This document shows positions 59,167-64,000 of a stretch of 64,000 nt of DNA, in pieces. Source of the DNA: an uncultured Polaromonas sp. (GTDB lineage: Bacteria; Pseudomonadota; Gammaproteobacteria; Burkholderiales; Burkholderiaceae_C); the NCBI GenBank assembly GCA_937863225.1, contig CALMEI010000075.1:1-64000 (forward strand), in the 5' to 3' direction. The stretch's first letter is position 1; every line of letters begins with the position of its first letter. The position numbers and the translations under genes are program-made. The notes beneath the pieces are model-generated. The model did not search any database. It was not told the DNA's origin and saw only the letters and a list, made by a program, of their open reading frames with translations.

Positions 59167-59979
59167 TCAGTTGTACTGAGCGCTTGGCGCAGTGCTGCGC
59201 AAGAATCCCATCAATTTCGACGATTGCAAATTCATGTAAGCGGTTGACTCACCCAAAGCGCAAGAACTCGAGCTGCCATAGGATGTGGTGCCAGCTAATT
59301 TGGCTTGACCATTTTGTTGAACCAAAAGCGGGCCACCCGAATCACCAAAGCAGGTGTTGCTGTTGCCGTCTTGCGATACACCAATGATTAATTCGGGTTC
59401 AACACTGGCTATCACCATTGCACCTATGCGTAAAACACCCGCATCAGACGCGTTCCCACCAGTGAGTCCAAATCCTGCGATGGATACTTTCTCGCCATTT
59501 TTTGGCGCACTGTTGGCGGCGATTGGGATGGGTGTCATGGACAAAGGGCTGACCATGTTGACCACACCAATATCATTGACCAAGCGACCCGAGGGCGTTT
59601 GCGCAAATTCAGGATGAACAACCCAAGACGAGCCGCGCATGCGTGCATATTGATCAGCGGAAATGCCATGAATCACATCAATGCTGGCCGCACCACTTAA
59701 GCAATGTGCTGCGGTCAGAACCTGGGTTGCAGTTATCAAGGTGCCTGTGCACAAGCCTGAACTCCCATCTGGCATGTTTTTAATGATGGCCAGCACGGGT
59801 GATTTGTTGACATCGGTACACACACGACCGCTGGTAATTTTGGGTGCAAATTCAGAACCTGTTTTTTCAGTCAATCCAATGGCACTGCACTGTCCTGTCA
59901 AATCTTCACCATCGCCACCACACGAAACGAGTAAGACCACGCAAGTTAACAAGCTAAGCCGTTTCATCAATGAATGCAT
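59167..59979 (-). CDS. Trypsin-like serine protease, lipoprotein
   Basis: A protein of 270 residues with a lipoprotein signal (RLSLLTCVVLLVSCGGDGED; Cys in LVSC). The chymotrypsin-fold triad is His in LTAAHCLSG, Asp in VNDIGVVNM and Ser in CFGDSGGPLL. Other cysteines (SGLCTG, AAHC, NTCFGD, SSCALG) probably form disulfides. It is expected to act in the periplasm. It lies 10 bases from the acetyltransferase gene and 21 from MoxR, between MoxR and VWA genes that usually adjoin. Confidence 0.9.
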   Translation of the reverse strand: MHSLMKRLSLLTCVVLLVSCGGDGEDLTGQCSAIGLTEKTGSEFAPKITSGRVCTDVNKSPVLAIIKNMPDGSSGLCTGTLITATQVLTAAHCLSGAASIDVIHGISADQYARMRGSSWVVHPEFAQTPSGRLVNDIGVVNMVSPLSMTPIPIAANSAPKNGEKVSIAGFGLTGGNASDAGVLRIGAMVIASVEPELIIGVSQDGNSNTCFGDSGGPLLVQQNGQAKLAGTTSYGSSSSCALGESTAYMNLQSSKLMGFLRSTAPSAQYN

Positions 59980-60000
59980 ATTTCAATTCCTCTTTGGATA

Positions 60001-60855
60001 TCAACGGTTGCGGCTTTGCATGAACACCAGTTTTTCAAACAGCGTCACATCTTGCTCGTTTTTTAACAATGCACCCACCAGTGGCGGAATACTGACTTTG
60101 TCGTCCTTGCTTTGCAGTGCCTCAAGGCTAATGTCCTCGGCCACCAATAGCTTTAACCAATCTAATAATTCGCTGGTAGAAGGTTTCTTTTTCAAACCGG
60201 GTAGGTTACGCACTTCATAAAACGTCTTCATGGCGGCGTTCAAAAGTTCTTTTTTCAAGCCGGGGTAGTGCACATCGACAATTTTTTGCATGGTGACCGC
60301 ATCAGGAAACTTGATGTAGTGGAAGAAGCAACGGCGTAAAAACGCATCGGGTAATTCTTTTTCGTTGTTGGATGTGATAAAGACCAAAGGGCGGTGTTTG
60401 GCTTTGATGAGTTGGCGTGTTTCGTAGACATAAAATTCCATGCGGTCGATCTCGCGCAGCAAATCGTTTGGAAATTCAATGTCCGCTTTGTCGATTTCAT
60501 CAATTAACAGCGCGACAGGCTGCTCAGCGGTGAACGCTTGCCACAACACACCCTTCACGATGTAGTTATTGATGTCTTTGACTTTGTCGCCCCCGTCGAT
60601 GCTTGACAGCTGTGAATCACGCAGGCGGCTCACCGCATCGTATTCATACAAGCCTTGCTGGGCTTTGGTGGTCGATTTAATGTGCCACTGTAAAAGCGGA
60701 ATGCCCAAGGTTGCAGCCACTTCTTCTGCCAACATGGTTTTACCGGTGCCGGGTTCGCCTTTGACCAAGAGTGGTTTTTGCAAAGTGGATGCGGCGTTGA
60801 CCGCTAACATCAAATCATCGGTCGCAACGTAATTCTCAGATCCTTGAAATTTCAT
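60001..60855 (-). CDS. MoxR-family AAA+ ATPase
   Basis: From the ATG at 60855, 284 residues; a longer 5' frame has no family similarity. Walker A is VKGEPGTGKTMLAEEVA, Walker B is ALLIDEIDKADIEF, and sensor 1 is VFITSNNEKELPDAFLRRC. MoxR ATPases act as chaperones with VWA proteins; the VWA gene lies downstream on the same strand. It is the first gene of the unit MoxR-protease-GNAT-VWA. Confidence 0.93.
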   Translation of the reverse strand: MKFQGSENYVATDDLMLAVNAASTLQKPLLVKGEPGTGKTMLAEEVAATLGIPLLQWHIKSTTKAQQGLYEYDAVSRLRDSQLSSIDGGDKVKDINNYIVKGVLWQAFTAEQPVALLIDEIDKADIEFPNDLLREIDRMEFYVYETRQLIKAKHRPLVFITSNNEKELPDAFLRRCFFHYIKFPDAVTMQKIVDVHYPGLKKELLNAAMKTFYEVRNLPGLKKKPSTSELLDWLKLLVAEDISLEALQSKDDKVSIPPLVGALLKNEQDVTLFEKLVFMQSRNR

Positions 60856-61027
60856 GGCTTGGTTTTCTTTTAAAGTGGAAAATAGTTTGAAAAGCGTTTG
60901 GCATAGATTATTCCACCGAATTGCTGCAAGAACCCAATTCCACTTGCCAAAGCCGTGCCAACGGTGTCCGGTATGTGTGTAGCCAAAATCGGTCACCCAC
61001 TCGAAAATGACGCCAGCAGAGCAATTT

Positions 61028-61090
61028 ATATGACAAATTATGCTGTAGGCGGCGTGGATATTGCCTAAAGTGCTATTAAAAACATAGCAT
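61028..61090 (+). repeat. Dispersed palindromic repeat between MoxR and IclR genes
   Basis: TATATGACAAATTATG, CTGTAGGCGGCGTGGATATT, GCCTAAAGTGCTATTAAAAA, CATAGCAT. It shares its left flank with the copy in the MBL gene at 43201 and lies in the 276-bp gap upstream of moxR and downstream of the IclR gene. Confidence 0.8.
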
Positions 61091-61131
61091 TGTGCAGGGT
61101 TTTAATAGATTCACAAAAACTACAGATGCAG

Positions 61132-61998
61132 CTAATTACCGCGAAAGCCCAAGCGTTCAGATAAGCTGCGTGCGACGCCGCACAAGGTGGTGGCGATGTT
61201 GCCTTTGAGGTTGACATCCAACAAAGCGCTGGCGCCAATGGTGGTGAGGCTCAGGGCTATTTGGCCGGATTGGTTGAAGACGGGCGCGGCGAGGGCGTTG
61301 ATGCCGGGGACGATCAACCCTTCTGCGGCACTGATGCCATTCTGCCGCACCGCGTTTAAAGATTTTAAAAATTGCGCATCCCTGCTTTTGGAGCTGTTGG
61401 TGATGGATCTGCTGGTGGCATTCCCGTGCCGTTGTTCATAACTGCGCTCTTGTTCCAAAGCTTGCAACACCACCGATTGGGGCAAATGGGCAGCAAATAA
61501 TCGACCCGATGCGGTGTTGCGTAAGCTCATGACCGTACCGTGACGCATGGTGACGTGCACCAGATTGGGAGAATCTTCCACCCGCACGATGGTCGGCCCG
61601 CGGTTACCCCAAACGGCAATTGCCACTGTGTGCCCCAATTGTTTGGCCAAATCAGCCAGCAACGGCGTGGCAAGTCGCACAGGGTCATACTGCTGCAAAC
61701 TGATCAAGCCCAATTGCATAGCCAAAGGACCTAATCCATATTTGCCACTGGCTTCGTCTTGCACGATCAAACCCAGTTTATTAAAGCTAACGAGGTAGGG
61801 ATGGGCTTTGGCAGGCGCCATGCCAGCGTCTTGTGCCAAGTCTTTCAGCGCCATGGGGCTGCCGTGTTGTGTCAGTGCCAGCAGCAATTGCCCACCCACC
61901 TCCATGCTTTGAATGCCGCGCTGCGGGGTGTTAGGGGCGGCGGCGGATAACGGGCTTATGGGGGGCGAAAGTCGAGTCGACGGTTTTGTTTTAAGCAT
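61132..61998 (-). CDS. IclR-family transcriptional regulator
   Basis: A protein of 288 residues. The N-terminal winged helix is QLLLALTQHGSPMALKDLAQ, DAGMAPAKAHPYLVSFNKLG; the C-terminal effector domain has GHTVAIAVWGNRGPTIVRVE and a late PVFNQSGQIALSLTTIGAS. IclR proteins next to aromatic genes usually respond to an aromatic acid. It is divergent from the MBL, VOC and FAD hydroxylase genes and is their likely regulator. Confidence 0.92.
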   Translation of the reverse strand: MLKTKPSTRLSPPISPLSAAAPNTPQRGIQSMEVGGQLLLALTQHGSPMALKDLAQDAGMAPAKAHPYLVSFNKLGLIVQDEASGKYGLGPLAMQLGLISLQQYDPVRLATPLLADLAKQLGHTVAIAVWGNRGPTIVRVEDSPNLVHVTMRHGTVMSLRNTASGRLFAAHLPQSVVLQALEQERSYEQRHGNATSRSITNSSKSRDAQFLKSLNAVRQNGISAAEGLIVPGINALAAPVFNQSGQIALSLTTIGASALLDVNLKGNIATTLCGVARSLSERLGFRGN

Positions 61999-62121
61999 TG
62001 CTGAAGTGAGAATTTAACCTGACTATAAAACAAAAATTAGACAATGACAAATAGGTTAGTTAAAATTGAACTATCAATGAACAGCCACCATCTCAGCAGA
62101 ACATCAACAAGGAAAGCCTCA

Positions 62122-63090
62122 ATGAGCAACGCACCCACCAAAACATTCGCCAGCCAAGCCGATTTGGAAGATAAAAAAGTCAGTTTTGACAAACTGTCTG
62201 ACAACGCCTATGCCTACACGGCAGAGGGCGACCCCAATACCGGCATCATTATTGGTGACGACGCGGTGATGGTGATAGACACACAGGCCACACCCGTGAT
62301 GGCACAAGACGTGATTCGCCGTATTCGTCAAGTGACCGACAAACCAATTAAATATGTCGTGCTGAGCCACTATCACGCGGTGCGTGTGCTCGGTGCCAGC
62401 GCGTACCAGCCTGAGCAAATCATAGCCAGCCAAGACACTTATGATTTGATTGTGGAACGGGGCGAGCAAGATAAAGCCAGTGAAATTGGTCGCTTTCCGC
62501 GTTTGTTCAATGCCGTGGAATCCGTCCCACCTGGGATGACATGGCCTAGCATGACCTTTACCGGCAAGATGACGGTGTGGCTGGGTAAGCTGGAAGTGCA
62601 ATTGTTGCAACTGGGTCGTGGCCACACCAAAGGCGACACAGTCGCATGGTTACCGCAACAAAAAATCATGTTTGCCGGTGACTTGGTAGAGTTTGGTGCA
62701 ACACCTTATGCGGGCGATGCGTACTTTAAACAATGGCCAGCCACCTTGGATGCCATTGCAGCACTCCAACCTGAAAAGTTAGTGCCAGGTCGTGGTGCTG
62801 CATTGCAAACGCCAACGCAGGTGAAGCAAGGATTGGCAGACACACGTGCCTTCGTGTCCGATTTATATGCCAGCGTGCAAGCAGGTGCCAGCGCGGGCAA
62901 AGATTTGAACACGGTGTACAACGAGACCATGGCAAAGCTCAAACCCAACTATGGTAAATGGGTGATTTTTGACCACTGCATGCCATTTGATGTGACGCGC
63001 GCATATGACGAAGCCACACAGTTTGCCGACCCACGCATTTGGACGGCTGAGCGCGACATCGAAATGTGGAAAGCTTTAGAAAACCAATAA
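62122..63090 (+). CDS. MBL-fold metallo-hydrolase with an altered metal motif
   Basis: From the ATG at 62122 (AAGGAAA upstream) the protein has 322 residues; an earlier ATG exists without a binding site. The first metal motif reads LSHYHAVRVLGASAYQPEQI: the His-x-His pair is present but the expected Asp-His is replaced by Val-Arg. Later ligands appear as GRGHTKGD, FAGDLVEFG and DHCMPFD. Function is therefore uncertain. It is first in a plus-strand unit with a VOC protein and an FAD hydroxylase. Confidence 0.85.
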   Translation: MSNAPTKTFASQADLEDKKVSFDKLSDNAYAYTAEGDPNTGIIIGDDAVMVIDTQATPVMAQDVIRRIRQVTDKPIKYVVLSHYHAVRVLGASAYQPEQIIASQDTYDLIVERGEQDKASEIGRFPRLFNAVESVPPGMTWPSMTFTGKMTVWLGKLEVQLLQLGRGHTKGDTVAWLPQQKIMFAGDLVEFGATPYAGDAYFKQWPATLDAIAALQPEKLVPGRGAALQTPTQVKQGLADTRAFVSDLYASVQAGASAGKDLNTVYNETMAKLKPNYGKWVIFDHCMPFDVTRAYDEATQFADPRIWTAERDIEMWKALENQ

Positions 63091-63157
63091 GCCACAAAGA
63101 AGGGTTGGTTCAAAACTTAGTTGCAAAGATAAATCAGGAAGAAATAAGGAGATAAGC

Positions 63158-63694
63158 ATGAAAATTAATCGAATTCACCACGTAGCCTATCGCTGTAAAG
63201 ACGCAAAAGAAACCGTGTTGTGGTATCAAAAAAACTTAGGGATGGATTTTGTGTTGGCCATTGCGGAAGACCAGGTGCCATCCACCCACGCTCCAGACCC
63301 TTACATGCATTTGTTCATGGATGCAGGGCAGGGCAATATCTTGGCATTTTTTGAGTTGCCCAATTCACCCGCAATGGGGCGCGATACCAACACACCAGAC
63401 TGGGTGCAACACATCGCTTTTAAAGTCGACAGTGTGCAAACCCTGATCGACACCAAAGCCAAGCTGCAAGCCAACGGCATTGAGGTTGTCGGCGTTACCG
63501 ACCACACCATTTTCAAATCGATTTATTTCTTTGACCCCAATGGTCATCGCTTGGAACTCGCCGCTGATACGGGCACACCCGATATGTATCAAAAGTTGGA
63601 CGAGGTCAAGTGGGATATGCTGGAAGAATGGAACAAAACCAAACGCGCTCCCAAGCACGCAGCGTGGATGCACGACGCGGAATTTAAAAACTAA
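63158..63694 (+). CDS. VOC-family (glyoxalase/extradiol dioxygenase-like) protein
   Basis: A protein of 178 residues with the vicinal oxygen chelate fold: INRIHHVAYRCKDAKETVLW, YQKNLGMDFVLA, TPDWVQHIAFKVDS, YFFDPNGHRLELAAD. Metal ligands are probably His in RIHHVAY, His in VQHIAF and Glu in RLELA. It could be a ring-cleavage dioxygenase or an isomerase. A strong AAGGAGA precedes the ATG. The following FAD hydroxylase gene favours a role in aromatic degradation, which is inference. Confidence 0.87.
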   Translation: MKINRIHHVAYRCKDAKETVLWYQKNLGMDFVLAIAEDQVPSTHAPDPYMHLFMDAGQGNILAFFELPNSPAMGRDTNTPDWVQHIAFKVDSVQTLIDTKAKLQANGIEVVGVTDHTIFKSIYFFDPNGHRLELAADTGTPDMYQKLDEVKWDMLEEWNKTKRAPKHAAWMHDAEFKN

Positions 63695-63718
63695 TTTAAT
63701 TTGAGATGGGGTTTGGGT

Positions 63719-64000
63719 ATGAGTCAAGTCGTGCAGAAAACATACGTCTATCCAGAATTTACTTACAAGATCAGTGATGAACAAAAAAGTGGTGTGCTCA
63801 AGCGCCACCCAGTCGTGATTATTGGCGCAGGACCAATCGGATTAACAGCCGCTTTGGATTGTGCCCAGCGTGGCATCCCTGTGGTGTTGATTGACGATAA
63901 CAACACTGTCAGCATCGGTTCACGTGCAGTTTGTTATGCCAAACGACCGCTTGAAATTTGGGATCGCTTGGGTGTGGCGCAGCCTATGGTAGACAAAGGG
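63719..64000 (+). CDS. FAD-dependent aromatic hydroxylase, 5' part
   Basis: The gene runs off the right edge; 94 residues are visible. The FAD motif VVIIGAGPIGLTAALDCAQR is followed by VVLIDDNNTVSIGSRAVCYA and KRPLEIWDRLGV, typical of class A flavin hydroxylases of the phenol/3-(3-hydroxyphenyl)propionate hydroxylase type. The N-terminus carries about 30 residues before the Rossmann fold. It belongs to the IclR-controlled unit with the MBL and VOC genes. The substrate is unknown. Confidence 0.85.
   Translation, partial: MSQVVQKTYVYPEFTYKISDEQKSGVLKRHPVVIIGAGPIGLTAALDCAQRGIPVVLIDDNNTVSIGSRAVCYAKRPLEIWDRLGVAQPMVDKG

Noticed and set aside
62013-62060. AACCT...AGGTT arms between the IclR and MBL genes as an operator
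   Set aside because: The arms are only five bases and far apart; not distinguishable from chance.

Overview
The window looks like the chromosome of a low-to-mid GC betaproteobacterium of the order Burkholderiales. The evidence is gene content, not a database match: a boxCBA benzoyl-CoA epoxidase cluster with its fused HTH/shikimate-kinase regulator BoxR, an iscRSUA-hscBA-fdx operon, an ECF sigma factor/DUF3619/DUF3106/RDD block next to ilvI-ilvH-ilvC-pssA, and methylmalonyl-CoA mutase plus propionyl-CoA carboxylase genes. I see no tRNA, rRNA, CRISPR array, transposase or integrase.

Layout. 1-9.9 kb: an aerobic CoA-thioester pathway for 2-aminobenzoate or a related ortho-substituted benzoate. 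It has a bifunctional flavin monooxygenase/reductase, a divergent MarR regulator, enoyl-CoA hydratase, acyl-CoA dehydrogenase, a frameshifted aryl-CoA ligase, a RidA-like protein, glutaryl-CoA dehydrogenase, a thioesterase and an alpha/beta hydrolase. 9.9-18.9 kb: the box pathway, with benzoate-CoA ligase and BoxD on the minus strand, then BoxR, BoxC, BoxB and BoxA on the plus strand. TGCA-type candidate operators link the two divergent units. 18.9-20.8 kb: gamma-glutamyltransferase. 21-26.3 kb: the isc operon. 26.4-31.9 kb: an accessory stretch of small membrane proteins, lipoproteins, an XRE regulator and a DyP peroxidase, part of it lying between fdx and a decayed second copy of the fdx 3' end. 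31.2-40 kb: propionate/methylmalonyl-CoA genes with a DUF389 membrane protein embedded between pccB and pccA. 40-48 kb: FAD oxidoreductase, cysteine synthase, MBL hydrolase, orphan rfbF, glcE and glcF. 48-55.9 kb: sigma block, branched-chain amino acid genes, pssA, NUDIX and rplS. 55.9-57.1 kb: a lone integron-type gene cassette. 57.3-61 kb: VWA and MoxR ATPase genes separated by an acetyltransferase and a protease. 61-64 kb: IclR, MBL and VOC genes and the start of an FAD hydroxylase.

Two structures stand out. First, a family of about 50-60 bp palindromic repeats occurs at least twelve times. Most copies are intergenic, but several lie in frame inside conserved genes (acyl-CoA dehydrogenase, HscA, GlcE, an MBL hydrolase, possibly HscB). 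Three of these are read in the same frame and give related peptides, so the element appears to act as a protein-coding insertion. Second, a single promoterless gene with a classical attC site downstream and a GTTAGGC core upstream sits between rplS and the VWA gene with no integrase nearby.

Pathway logic (inference from families): aromatic acids are activated by the two CoA ligases, dearomatised by epoxidation (BoxAB) or by monooxygenation/reduction, cleaved and taken through beta-oxidation-type steps. The released C2, C3 and C5 CoA esters could pass through glutaryl-CoA dehydrogenase and the propionyl/methylmalonyl-CoA enzymes also encoded here.
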